From NCBI RefSeq assembly GCF_014203045.1, contig NZ_JACHIF010000001.1, positions 1,054,001-1,118,000 on the forward strand: a stretch of DNA of 64,000 nucleotides, in the 5' to 3' direction. Below are positions 15,620 to 24,061 of this stretch, piece after piece. The translations under genes were made by a program, and so were the position numbers. The notes below the pieces were generated by a model. That model was not told where the DNA came from and did no database searches. It saw nothing but the letters and a program-made list of their open reading frames with translations. Position 1 is the stretch's first letter; each line of letters begins with the position of its first letter. The stretch comes from Prosthecobacter dejongeii (GTDB lineage: Bacteria; Verrucomicrobiota; Verrucomicrobiia; Verrucomicrobiales; Verrucomicrobiaceae).

Positions 15620-18193
15620 ATGCAATCGTCTCCAACCTCCCCGTCCCTTTCTTCCCATCCTCAGCTTCGCGCGAAAAAATCGCGTGGCCTTGTCGGGTGG
15701 TTATCTTGTTTTCTGGCGACTGGCCTGAGTGCTGCAACGCTGCAATATGACAGCGACGGCACGGGCAATATCACAGATGGCAATGCCAGTGGCTGGAACA
15801 CCACAGCGACGAACAAACCCTGGTACGACAGCACCAGCATGACCTATCTGGCGTGGCCGAATACAAATGCGGACATCGCCATTTTCGGGGGTGGGATTTC
15901 TGGCACGGCGGGCTCGGTCGCGGTGGGCAGCGTGATCGCCAACGGCATCCTATTCAATGCACCCTTTGCGGGTAGCTACACGCTTAGCGGAGGAACCATC
16001 ACGCTGGATGGAACAACCCCCACCATCACGGCGAATGTGAATGCCACCATCACCTCCGCGCTGGCGGGCAGCGTGGGCCTAACCAAAAATGGCACAGGCA
16101 CACTGACGCTCTCGGGTGCCGCTGCCAATACCTATGGCGGTGGCACCTCCGTGCTGGCAGGGAATCTCACAATGTCCAAGACCGCCGGCGTCAATGCTGT
16201 GGGTGGAGATGTGATCATCAATGGAGGAACGCTCATCTGGGGCGGAGCCAACCAGGTACCCGATACGGCGAGCGTCACGCTGATCAGCGGTGGATTGCAA
16301 ATCACCGGCAACACGGAAACGATCGCTAACCTAACGATCCAGGGCGGCAACAGCAACGCAAACACTTCCTCCAACGGCGGCCTTTTCACCATCACCAATA
16401 CCCTAGCTATCAATGGCACGGGCAGCCTGGGGTTAAACAGCGCCGGGCAATGGACTGTGAACAAGGCGGACTTCACAGGCGCAGCAGCCTCGGCCTTCGG
16501 CATGACAGGAAATAACAATACCCGCATCACCCAACTGAACATCGGCAGCGGTGGACTGATCCTCTCCGGGCAGAATCTGGCCATCAACAAAGGATCGACG
16601 GCTGCCGCGCTGGGAAGTGAGATCGTTTTTAATGGCGGCGTCACAGCCAGCGGAACCAACAACTTTAATACGGGGGGAACGTTTGGTTCGTCCCGGATCA
16701 GCCTGCCTATCATCAGCACCTGGGACATCACCGCAGGCACGACCAACATCAATGTGGCCACCATTGGCGTGGGGGGACTGATCAAAACGGGCGCAGGAAA
16801 CCTCGCCCTAGCTGGAGCTGAAGCCAATACCCACAGCGGCATGACCACGGTCTCAGGCGGCAGTCTGCTTCTGGGAAAAACCGCCGGAGTAAATGCCATC
16901 GCGGGTGACATCACCGTGGCCACGGGCGGCATCCTGGACTGGAATACAGCCAATCAATTGGCCGATACCACCCACATTTTCCTCATCGGTGGCTCGCTGA
17001 AATTTGACAACCTGACGGAGACCTTTGCCAACTTGACCCAGACCGCTGGCACGGTGAACATCGGCGGCAACACGAACTCGGGCATCGTCAACATCACCGG
17101 CCTGCTGCGTGTCTCTGGAGGCACCTCGATCAACCTCAACAGTGGGGCCATCTGGAGTGTGGGCGGGGCGGATTTCACGGGCTTCTCAGGCACTGTGGTC
17201 TCGCTCAATGGCAATAGCACGACGGGACTCAATCAATTCATCATCGGCAGTGGTGGGCTGATCTTGACAGGGCAATCCATTAACCTCGCCAAGGGCACAG
17301 CAGTAGGGGCCTTTGGCAGCGAGTTGGCCATCAATGGGAATGTGACCGCCAGTGGTACCAATTCCATCAATGCAGGTGCCAACACCATCGGCGTCTCGCA
17401 GGTGAACCTGGGCGCGGCAGACCGCACGTGGAACATCACCAGTGGCACCACCTCCAGCAACTCCAGCGTGGTGAGCAGTGGCGGCGGCATCGTCAAGACT
17501 GGCAATGGCATCCTGGCCCTGAATGCGGCCAACACCTACACCGGCAACACGACGATCAACGAGGGTTCGGTGCGCCTGGGAGCCTCTGCCAGTGTGGACA
17601 ATTCACCCATCATCTCCGTAGCGAGCGGAGCGACGTTTGATGTGGTGGCTGTGACCGGCGGCTACTCCGTCAAAAGCAGCCAACTGCTCCAAGGCGGCGG
17701 CAGTGTGGCCGGGGCGACTACCATCGCCAGCGGTGGCACCCTAGCGCCCGGCACCGTTGGCGGGGATTTTCTGCAGAAGCTCAGCTTCTCCAGCTCACTG
17801 ATTTTGGCCACGGGTTCACAGACTCGACTGCAACTTTCCAACAGCAGTGGTGACTATGACCAGATCGCGGTGACAGGCACGTTCACCCAGCAGACAGGCG
17901 GCCAGATCATCGTGGAACCAGGTGACTTTGTTCCGACAGCTGGACAAAGTTTTAACCTCTTTGACTGGGGAACTCTCGGCTCTCTTTCCTCCAATTTAGG
18001 CAGCAACTACCGGGATGGCAGCGATGACGACGCGACGGACCTGAACCTGCCGAATATCGCAGGCAGCGGTTTCTTCTGGGACATCAGCCAGTTCGCCAGC
18101 AGCGGCATTATCACCGTGGTGGTGCCTGAGCCCTCACGCAGTCTTTTACTCATGATCGCCGGACTGGCGTTGGTGAGCCGCCGCAGGCGTTAA
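15620..18193 (+). CDS. Autotransporter-type beta-strand-repeat protein with PEP-CTERM tag
   Basis: A large exported surface or matrix protein of 857 residues if started at the ATG at 15620 (MQSSPTSPSLSSHPQL). An N-terminal signal region (LVGWLSCFLATGLSAA) is followed by Gly/Ser/Thr/Asn-rich parallel-beta repeats. Two long homologous units are visible (around residues 145-330 and 385-560), each with a TLSGAAANTYGGGTSVLAGN-like motif, KTAGVNAVGGDV and GGLILSGQNLAINKG. A third partial copy begins LALNAANTYTGNTTINEG. These match the autotransporter-associated beta-strand repeat. The C-terminus VPEPSRSLLLMIAGLALVSRRRR is a PEP-CTERM signal: VPEP, one helix, arginine cluster. PEP-CTERM tags are processed by exosortase, which is not encoded in this window. 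A hairpin terminator follows. Confidence 0.9.
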   Translation: MQSSPTSPSLSSHPQLRAKKSRGLVGWLSCFLATGLSAATLQYDSDGTGNITDGNASGWNTTATNKPWYDSTSMTYLAWPNTNADIAIFGGGISGTAGSVAVGSVIANGILFNAPFAGSYTLSGGTITLDGTTPTITANVNATITSALAGSVGLTKNGTGTLTLSGAAANTYGGGTSVLAGNLTMSKTAGVNAVGGDVIINGGTLIWGGANQVPDTASVTLISGGLQITGNTETIANLTIQGGNSNANTSSNGGLFTITNTLAINGTGSLGLNSAGQWTVNKADFTGAAASAFGMTGNNNTRITQLNIGSGGLILSGQNLAINKGSTAAALGSEIVFNGGVTASGTNNFNTGGTFGSSRISLPIISTWDITAGTTNINVATIGVGGLIKTGAGNLALAGAEANTHSGMTTVSGGSLLLGKTAGVNAIAGDITVATGGILDWNTANQLADTTHIFLIGGSLKFDNLTETFANLTQTAGTVNIGGNTNSGIVNITGLLRVSGGTSINLNSGAIWSVGGADFTGFSGTVVSLNGNSTTGLNQFIIGSGGLILTGQSINLAKGTAVGAFGSELAINGNVTASGTNSINAGANTIGVSQVNLGAADRTWNITSGTTSSNSSVVSSGGGIVKTGNGILALNAANTYTGNTTINEGSVRLGASASVDNSPIISVASGATFDVVAVTGGYSVKSSQLLQGGGSVAGATTIASGGTLAPGTVGGDFLQKLSFSSSLILATGSQTRLQLSNSSGDYDQIAVTGTFTQQTGGQIIVEPGDFVPTAGQSFNLFDWGTLGSLSSNLGSNYRDGSDDDATDLNLPNIAGSGFFWDISQFASSGIITVVVPEPSRSLLLMIAGLALVSRRRR

Positions 18194-18250
18194 ACCGAGG
18201 CCATTCCAGAAATGCTTCTGCGCTGACTCCAGCAAAGACCGATTTCCAAA

Positions 18251-18293
18251 AAGACCGCCTACCTCTGTCTGTAAAGACGTGGCAGGCGGTCTT
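18251..18293. terminator. Bidirectional hairpin terminator
   Basis: AAGACCGCCT (18251-18260) pairs exactly with AGGCGGTCTT (18284-18293) around a 23-base loop in which ACC and GGC can extend the stem partly. It lies between the convergent PEP-CTERM gene and the AIM24 gene, so it can serve both. A preceding A-run (CCAAAAAGACC) gives the minus-strand transcript a T-tract. Confidence 0.7.
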
Positions 18294-18303
18294 GCTTGAG
18301 AAA

Positions 18304-19326
18304 TCAATCGCCGTCAAACATGCGGCCGATGCCGCCGAGGACGGAGCCTTCACCCGTAGCCTTGCCGCCGGCAGAAGGGGCATTCGCCAGGATGCGATCT
18401 GCCAGACGGGAGAAGGGCAGGCTTTGCAGCCAAACGGTACCATGTCCCGTGAGCGTGGTGAGGAAAAGTCCTTCACCACCAAAGAACATGCTCTTCAGAT
18501 TGCCTGCACGCTCGATGTCATAGCTGATGCCTTGAGTAAAAGCGACGAGGCAGCCGGTATCCACGCGCAAAGTTTCCCCACGCATCTCTTTTTTGATGAT
18601 GGTGCCGCCCGCATGGATGAAGGCCATGCCATCCCCTTTGAGACGCTGAAGGATGAAACCTTCGCCGCCGAAGAGACCGGCACCGAAGCGTTTCTGGAAC
18701 GCGATGCCCACAGAGGTGCCAAAGGCGGCGCAGAGAAAGGCATCCTTTTCGCAGAGGATCTCGCCACCGTAGTCGGTGAGCTTCAGCGGGATGATTTTGC
18801 CTGGATAAGGGGCGGCAAAGGCCACGCGCTTTTTGCCAGCGTGAGCGCGGTTGGTGAAGTGCGTCATGAAGATGGACTCCCCCGTGAGCATGCGTTTACC
18901 CACGGTTTTGAGAATGCCCATGAGGCCACCGCTGGTGGCGGCGGAACCATCCCCCATCTTGGTTTCAAAGACGATGCCATCGTCCATGTAGTTCATGCCA
19001 CCAGCTTCGGCGATGACAGTCTCACCCGGGTCCAGCTCCACCTCCACGATCTGCATCTCATTGCCATGGATCTCATAGTCCACGTCATGCGCACGCATGC
19101 CGCTGCTGCCAGACATGCGCGGTGGACCAGGGATGGGAGGAGGGCCGCCAGAAGCGCCACGGAACAGGCCAGGGAGGACCTGCTCCGCACGGCTCCACTG
19201 GGCCTGACCCTCTGTCCAGACCAGGGTGTCTGGGCGGACAGCTCCAGAGGAGGCGAGGGATTGCAATTGCTCTTCAGTGACCTGATGGCGCTGACCTTCT
19301 GAATCGACGTAAAACCAAGGGTTCAT
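18304..19326 (-). CDS. GYF-domain / AIM24 (TIGR00266) fusion protein
   Basis: A 340-residue protein. The first 55 residues ([21 protein letters not shown]...[17 protein letters not shown]) match the bacterial GYF_2 domain, a peptide-binding module with conserved W, G and W. After a proline-rich linker ([12 protein letters not shown]), residues 85-325 form an AIM24/TIGR00266 domain of duplicated beta-helix type, with [31 protein letters not shown] and [23 protein letters not shown]24-like bacterial proteins have no settled function; the yeast homologue acts in mitochondrial membrane organisation. The GYF part suggests binding of a proline-containing membrane or secretion partner. The gene is monocistronic. 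Confidence 0.9.
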   Translation of the reverse strand: MNPWFYVDSEGQRHQVTEEQLQSLASSGAVRPDTLVWTEGQAQWSRAEQVLPGLFRGASGGPPPIPGPPRMSGSSGMRAHDVDYEIHGNEMQIVEVELDPGETVIAEAGGMNYMDDGIVFETKMGDGSAATSGGLMGILKTVGKRMLTGESIFMTHFTNRAHAGKKRVAFAAPYPGKIIPLKLTDYGGEILCEKDAFLCAAFGTSVGIAFQKRFGAGLFGGEGFILQRLKGDGMAFIHAGGTIIKKEMRGETLRVDTGCLVAFTQGISYDIERAGNLKSMFFGGEGLFLTTLTGHGTVWLQSLPFSRLADRILANAPSAGGKATGEGSVLGGIGRMFDGD

Positions 19327-19427
19327 AGGGAATGGAACGGGGTAGGCGATGAATCCGCACGACCACGAAGTGATGAACTAGCAGTAAGTACGGAACTGGA
19401 AAGTGAAGCGCCGTTTTGAAGGGGCGA

Positions 19428-19871
19428 TTACTCTTTGGCGGCTTTTTTATCAGCCTGAGCGCCCTTTTTTTTGGTCACGACTTTATGTTCGACCGTGTCT
19501 TTTTTACCCTCGACTGGGAAACCTGCTTTCGCGTGAGCGACGATTTCTGCCAGGGTGGCATCACCGATGCCGTCCACCTTCACAAGATCCACAGGATCGG
19601 CAATGGGCCGGGCTTTGACGATGTTTTTAGCACGAGTTTCACCGATGCCGGGCAGGGATTGCAGTGCTTTGTCATCGCCCTTATTCAAGAGGTCCAGCAG
19701 CTTCGTCTTTTGCAGGGGCGTCAGTGTTTTCGCCACGGCCTGGGCTTTGGCCGAGGGGGCCTCCACTTTGGCTTCAGCCTTCGCAGGGGCTTTCTTTTTA
19801 GCAGGTGCTTCAGCAGCCTGAACGGAGAATGACATTCCAACCAGCACGAGCACAGCAAACAGGTATTTCAT
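19428..19871 (-). CDS. Secreted helix-hairpin-helix protein (ComEA-like)
   Basis: A 147-residue protein with a signal peptide (MKYLFAVLVLVGMSFSVQAAEA), a lysine/alanine/proline linker, and one tandem helix-hairpin-helix unit: LLDLLNKGDDKALQSLPGIG, ETRAKNIVKARPIADPVDLV, VDGIGDATLAEIVAHAKAG. The LPGIGETRAKNIV hairpin is the DNA-binding signature shared with the competence protein ComEA. The C-terminus is very lysine-rich. Export plus a DNA-binding fold suggests periplasmic DNA binding, for example in DNA uptake, but no other competence gene is in the window, so structural or nutritional roles remain possible. Upstream 226 bp to aguB hold no visible gene. Confidence 0.8.
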   Translation of the reverse strand: MKYLFAVLVLVGMSFSVQAAEAPAKKKAPAKAEAKVEAPSAKAQAVAKTLTPLQKTKLLDLLNKGDDKALQSLPGIGETRAKNIVKARPIADPVDLVKVDGIGDATLAEIVAHAKAGFPVEGKKDTVEHKVVTKKKGAQADKKAAKE

Positions 19872-20097
19872 AAGCAGATGGGGAATAAAACCGAGCTCAC
19901 GCTAGGTGATCGGCTTTGGATTGACCAGTGAAAACTCGTTGGTTCACGAAAGCGGCACCCGGATGTCTTTTGACAGGAACCGATGTGATGAGAGACTGAG
20001 GCTTGGATCGTCATGCCGAGATTCAAAGACTGACGATTTCCAAAGCTTTCACATCTTCACTTGCACGTCCCGCACATCTCTCAATCCTCCGCCCCCC

Positions 20098-20964
20098 ATG
20101 TCCACTGTCACCCTCGGCCTCATCCAAGGCACCACGTTCGCTAGCCAGGCTGAAAGCCTCGCCCGCCACGAGGCCTTGATCCGTGATGCCGCAGGCAAGG
20201 GAGCGCAGATCATCTGCCTGCAGGAGCTGTTTAACATCCCGTATTTCTGCACACGGCAGGACACTGCTCTCTTTGATCTGGCCGAGCCGATGCCCGGGCC
20301 AACGACGGACCGCCTAGCGGTGTTGGCCAAGGAACTCGGCGTGGTGATCATTGTGCCGCTGTTTGAGAAACGTGGGCCGGGCCTGTATCACAACACGGTG
20401 GCTGTGCTGGATGCCGACGGCAGCTACCTGGGCAACTACCGGAAGATGCACATCCCGCAGGATCCGGGCTTTGAAGAGAAGTTTTATTTCACGCCTGGGG
20501 ATCTCGGTTACAAAGTCTGGGACACCCAGTTTGGCCGCATCGGCGTGCTGATCTGCTGGGATCAGTGGTACCCCGAGGCAGCGCGCCTCACCGCCCTGGC
20601 TGGAGCACAAATTCTTTTTTACCCCACCGCGATCGGTTGGCTGAGCAGTGAAAAGGCCGAACTGGGCAGCGCCCAGCATTGCGCCTGGGAAACCGTACAG
20701 CGCGGGCATGCCGTTGCCAATGGCTGCTATGTCGCAGCGGTAAACCGCACCGGATTCCAAGATGACACGGAATTCTGGGGCCAAAGTTTTGTGGCGAATC
20801 CTTATGGCGAGATCGTCGCCAAAGGGTCCGTCGAACAAGAAGAAGTGGTGATTGTGACGTGCAATCTCCAGGCGGTGGAGGATTTCCGGCGGATATGGCC
20901 GTTTTTCCGTGATCGCCGCATTGACACTTACGCCCCTCTGACCAAACGCTACCTTGATGAGTAA
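20098..20964 (+). CDS. aguB: N-carbamoylputrescine amidohydrolase
   Basis: Hydrolyses N-carbamoylputrescine to putrescine, CO2 and ammonia, the last step of the agmatine route. The 288-residue protein is a nitrilase-superfamily enzyme with the Glu-Lys-Cys triad visible: Glu43 in CLQELFNIPYFC, Lys116 in NYRKMHIPQDPGF and Cys153 in VLICWDQWYPE. The MHIPQDPGFEEKFYFTPGD stretch and the C-terminal RRIDTYAPLTKRYLDE are characteristic of AguB. The start at 20098 gives the normal N-terminus (MSTVTLGLIQ); earlier in-frame starts add an implausible tail. Its last bases overlap the aguA start by 8 nt, so the two are co-translated. Confidence 0.95.
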   Translation: MSTVTLGLIQGTTFASQAESLARHEALIRDAAGKGAQIICLQELFNIPYFCTRQDTALFDLAEPMPGPTTDRLAVLAKELGVVIIVPLFEKRGPGLYHNTVAVLDADGSYLGNYRKMHIPQDPGFEEKFYFTPGDLGYKVWDTQFGRIGVLICWDQWYPEAARLTALAGAQILFYPTAIGWLSSEKAELGSAQHCAWETVQRGHAVANGCYVAAVNRTGFQDDTEFWGQSFVANPYGEIVAKGSVEQEEVVIVTCNLQAVEDFRRIWPFFRDRRIDTYAPLTKRYLDE

Positions 20965-22003
20965 AGGATACCCGCAGAACTACCACCTTCCCGCCGAATT
21001 CGAAACGCAGGAAGCCATCTGGCTATCATGGCCCTCCAACAAGGAGAGTTGTCCCAAGACCTATCTCAAACTTCAGGATAAGTTTGGAGAGATCGCCGCC
21101 AACCTGACCCGCTACCAGCGTGTGCGCATCAATGCGCCTGAGATGATGCACATGAGCATCCGCCTCAGCATCGCGGATAACGAAGGCGCGCTGAACATGG
21201 TGGACCTCTACAATCACAACACCAACGATGTGTGGTGCCGTGATCATGGACCCATCTTCATCAAGCACAATGAAACCGGCGAAGTGGCCATCACCGACTG
21301 GAATTTCAACGCCTGGGGCGGCAAGTTCCCTTACGACCTCGACAACACCATCCCTGAAAAGGCGGCTGAAGTGCTGAAGATGCAGCGCTTCACCTCTGAC
21401 TTCACCCTGGAAGGTGGCGCCATTGAGACCAATGGCAAAGGCCTGCTCCTCACTACCGAAGCCGTGCTGCTCAACCCGAACCGCAATGGCGGCAAGGCCC
21501 GCACGAAGGCGGAGATGGAAAAAGAGCTGAAGGGCATGCTGGGCGTGAACGACATCGTTTGGTTCAAGGCCGGCATCGAAGGTGATGACACCGACGGTCA
21601 TGTGGATGACATCGTTCGTTTCGTCCGTGAAGACGCGGTGATCTGCATGGTGGAAACCAAGGAGAACGACCCGAACTTCAAGGTGCTGAAGCAGATCCGT
21701 GAGCAACTGGATGACGTACGCACCGCTGATGGTGGTAAGCTGGAGATCATCGAGATCGAAATGCCGAACGCCATCGAAGCCAAGGATTGGCGCCTGAGCC
21801 GCCTCCCTGCGAGCTACGCGAACTTCATGCTGCTGAACAACGCCGTCATGGTCCCCATCTTCGGTCAGAAGAAAAAGGACGCCATCGCGGAAGACAAGAT
21901 CGCCGAGTGTTTCCCAGGTCGCGAGATCATCTCCGTGACGGCTAAGGATCTCGTCATGGAAGGCGGTGCTCTGCACTGCATCGCCATGCATCAGCCGAAG
22001 TAA
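20957..22003 (+). CDS. aguA: Agmatine deiminase
   Basis: Converts agmatine to N-carbamoylputrescine and ammonia, supplying the substrate of AguB. The 348-residue protein is a peptidyl-arginine-deiminase-type enzyme. The catalytic set is visible: NDVWCRDHGPIF, EGGAIETNG, DDTDGHVDDIVRF (Asp/His) and the nucleophile Cys about eight residues from the C-terminus in EGGALHCIAMHQPK. The ATG at 20957 lies inside the aguB stop region, an 8-nt overlap, indicating translational coupling and a dedicated putrescine-producing operon. No arginine decarboxylase gene is seen here, so agmatine must be made elsewhere or imported. A strong terminator follows the gene at 22032. Confidence 0.95.
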   Translation: MSKGYPQNYHLPAEFETQEAIWLSWPSNKESCPKTYLKLQDKFGEIAANLTRYQRVRINAPEMMHMSIRLSIADNEGALNMVDLYNHNTNDVWCRDHGPIFIKHNETGEVAITDWNFNAWGGKFPYDLDNTIPEKAAEVLKMQRFTSDFTLEGGAIETNGKGLLLTTEAVLLNPNRNGGKARTKAEMEKELKGMLGVNDIVWFKAGIEGDDTDGHVDDIVRFVREDAVICMVETKENDPNFKVLKQIREQLDDVRTADGGKLEIIEIEMPNAIEAKDWRLSRLPASYANFMLLNNAVMVPIFGQKKKDAIAEDKIAECFPGREIISVTAKDLVMEGGALHCIAMHQPK

Positions 22004-22031
22004 GAGGCGTCAGCAAACGGGTTCCTTTTGG

Positions 22032-22062
22032 AAAGCCAGCCTGGTTTCAGGCTGGCTTTTTG
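22032..22062 (+). terminator. Rho-independent terminator of aguBA
   Basis: AAAGCCAGCCTG-GTTT-CAGGCTGGCTTT forms a perfect 12-bp stem with a 4-base loop and runs into TTTT on the plus strand, 28 bp after the aguA stop. The stop codon of the convergent gene (22047-22049) lies in its loop region, and the A-rich left arm gives the minus strand a T-run, so it can act in both directions. Confidence 0.9.
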
Positions 22063-24056
22063 ATGTCTTTGTCACCCGCCAATTGGCGGGTGACAAAGGC
22101 GGATTTGGCCGCCCGGTTAAAGGGAATCGTCATCATGGCAAACCAAGGGCCCACGATGCGCGCCAGAGGCCCCTGGAGGATGATGTGGCGCAGAAGTGCA
22201 TCTCTCACCCAAGAAAGTCCCTTCCCACGCCAGGTGCCCAGCCCCATCCCCAAGGCAGCGCGGGTCGCGGCCGTATTGGAGGCCTGACGGCGGCAGCGGT
22301 CATACTCCGCCAACCAAGAGCAGACTGGCTGGCCATGGCGCAGAATGGCATGCAGCATCAACGCGGCAAACTCGGCATCGGCAAAGCCTGTGTTCATGCC
22401 TTGACCACCGATGGGGCTCATGACATGGGCCGCATCTCCACAGAGGATGATACGGCCATCGTAGAGCTGCTCACAGTCCAGCCGCCAGGGTGAAAAGCTG
22501 CTTTGATTGAGCTGATCTTCCGGCGCAATGACCTGACCAGAGCGCAGGCGCACAACTTCACTGATGAAGCCCTGCGGCGGGTCAGTCTCAGGTTGGCGCG
22601 TCTGCACGATCCAGCGTCGCAGCCCTCCGGGCAGGGGGAAGCTTTCCACCGCGCCCTGGGCTGTGAAGTAGAGATGCGCCTCCGCACCCAGAGTTGTACG
22701 ATCAACGAAATCCCCCATGATAAAATCATGCCCATAGTCATGCCGTGTGGTGCGCAGGCGCAGGAGATCCCGCACGCGGCTGCGGTGCCCATCACAGCCG
22801 ACCGCATAAGCAGCCCGGAGCGTCGTGAGGGTGCCGGCTTCATCCTTCACGGTCACGGAGACTTCGTGGTCCGTTTGGTCCAGCTCCACCACCTCCACCC
22901 CACGCTGGAGGGTGACCGAGGGATAAGTGGCCAGTTTCTCTGCCAAAAGAGCCATGCTGATCTGCTGCGGCAAAGACAGCACGAAAGGGTAGGGGCCGGG
23001 GATCTCGCGAAAAGAAGCGATGCCCGTAGGACCACTCTGGCCATGGACGTGGCAGTCACGAATGGGCAGACCATGCTGGATAAAGGCCTGATCCAGCCCC
23101 AGCTCCGCCAAAATGGCCAGCGTGGGCGGGGTGATTCCGATGGCCTGCGAATGAGTGGGCAGACCGGTGCGGCGCTCCAGCACCCTCACCCGCATACCGC
23201 GCGCGCCTAGCAAGCAACCCAAAGCCATGCCGATGGGCCCCCCGCCGATGAGGATGACCTCGGCATCGTGAGCCTGAGAAAGGGAGGGAGAACTCATACG
23301 GTGACGCTGGCGACCAGGGAACCAATACGGCACCCGGGCCTGATAGCGAGCATACGCCTGCCCATAAAAACGCAGGTAACGTTTCTCCTTCCACACGGGT
23401 GCTCCAACGCAGTATCCGGTCCATACCAGCGCAATGAAGAGGTGATCTGGCGTCCAGACCGGAGCCGTCCACAAGATGAGGGTGAAGGCAGAATAAATGG
23501 GCTGGCGGCTGTAACGAAACAGGCCTGTGCGACTGAAGGGACGATACACTGGCGCATGCCCGCGCCAGACGGAGCGCCAGCCGATGCTACCAATCTGCAC
23601 ATCCAGCCCCGCATCCCGCATGGACTTGGCCAGCAATACCCAGGATAAGCCGTAGATGACGCTCAAAGTACCTTTGAGCCAGCCTTCCGGTGCCGCCCAG
23701 AGGACCTCTGAAGAAGACCAGAACAGGAAAGTCACCAGCAACTGCAAAGAGGCCAGCCCTGCAAAGATGGTGGTGGAAAGCTCACGCCCGAGACCCAAGG
23801 GAGCCAAGCGCGCCATCCAGCGGCGACCTTTGTCCGAAAGCAGCAGAGAGTGCCCCAGACCAAACTGGAGCACCAGGAGCCCATCATTCATCGCGGCTGC
23901 CCAGCCATGCAGATGCAGCAAACTAAACTGCAACCCCTGGTACAGGCTGACAAACATGACGCCGACAGACGCCAGGAATAAGGAATGACTGACGAGCCCA
24001 TACAACAGCGCCACCTGGCGCTGTGCTGGGGTGTAAGAAACAGGTGCTGTGCCCAT
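22047..24056 (-). CDS. Fused membrane methyltransferase - FAD-dependent hydroxylase (SrsB-SrsC-like)
   Basis: A 669-residue fusion. Residues 1-250 are an isoprenylcysteine-carboxylmethyltransferase/NnrU-like membrane domain with about six hydrophobic helices and the motif RHAP-like segment FSRTGLFRYSRQPIYSAFTL then KEKRYLRFYGQAYARY, which binds S-adenosylmethionine in that family. After a short linker, residue 254 onward is a class A flavin monooxygenase: AEVILIGGGPIGMALGCLLG (FAD dinucleotide site), AVGCDGHRSRVRDLL (DG motif) and GRIILCGDAAHVMSPIGGQGMN (GD motif). The gene starts 5 bp after a type III polyketide synthase gene. In Streptomyces griseus the srsA-srsB-srsC operon encodes the same three activities as separate proteins making methylated phenolic lipids; here B and C are fused. 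The methyltransferase substrate is inferred. Confidence 0.85.
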   Translation of the reverse strand: MGTAPVSYTPAQRQVALLYGLVSHSLFLASVGVMFVSLYQGLQFSLLHLHGWAAAMNDGLLVLQFGLGHSLLLSDKGRRWMARLAPLGLGRELSTTIFAGLASLQLLVTFLFWSSSEVLWAAPEGWLKGTLSVIYGLSWVLLAKSMRDAGLDVQIGSIGWRSVWRGHAPVYRPFSRTGLFRYSRQPIYSAFTLILWTAPVWTPDHLFIALVWTGYCVGAPVWKEKRYLRFYGQAYARYQARVPYWFPGRQRHRMSSPSLSQAHDAEVILIGGGPIGMALGCLLGARGMRVRVLERRTGLPTHSQAIGITPPTLAILAELGLDQAFIQHGLPIRDCHVHGQSGPTGIASFREIPGPYPFVLSLPQQISMALLAEKLATYPSVTLQRGVEVVELDQTDHEVSVTVKDEAGTLTTLRAAYAVGCDGHRSRVRDLLRLRTTRHDYGHDFIMGDFVDRTTLGAEAHLYFTAQGAVESFPLPGGLRRWIVQTRQPETDPPQGFISEVVRLRSGQVIAPEDQLNQSSFSPWRLDCEQLYDGRIILCGDAAHVMSPIGGQGMNTGFADAEFAALMLHAILRHGQPVCSWLAEYDRCRRQASNTAATRAALGMGLGTWRGKGLSWVRDALLRHIILQGPLARIVGPWFAMMTIPFNRAAKSAFVTRQLAGDKDIKKPA
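22067..22098. repeat. Perfect 32-bp palindrome in the 3' end of the fusion gene
   Basis: The 32 bases at 22067-22098 read identically on both strands: arms CTTTGTCACCCGCCAA and TTGGCGGGTGACAAAG meet with no spacer. It encodes the last residues (FVTRQLAGD) of the fused methyltransferase/hydroxylase and lies immediately beyond the aguBA terminator. A second, cruciform-capable terminator or a protein-binding site are both possible. Confidence 0.85.
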
Positions 24057-24061
24057 GGGAA

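Noticed and set aside
16132-17535. Minus-strand open frames opposite the PEP-CTERM protein
   Set aside because: Proline/leucine-rich mirror of glycine/threonine repeats; no start signals or domains.
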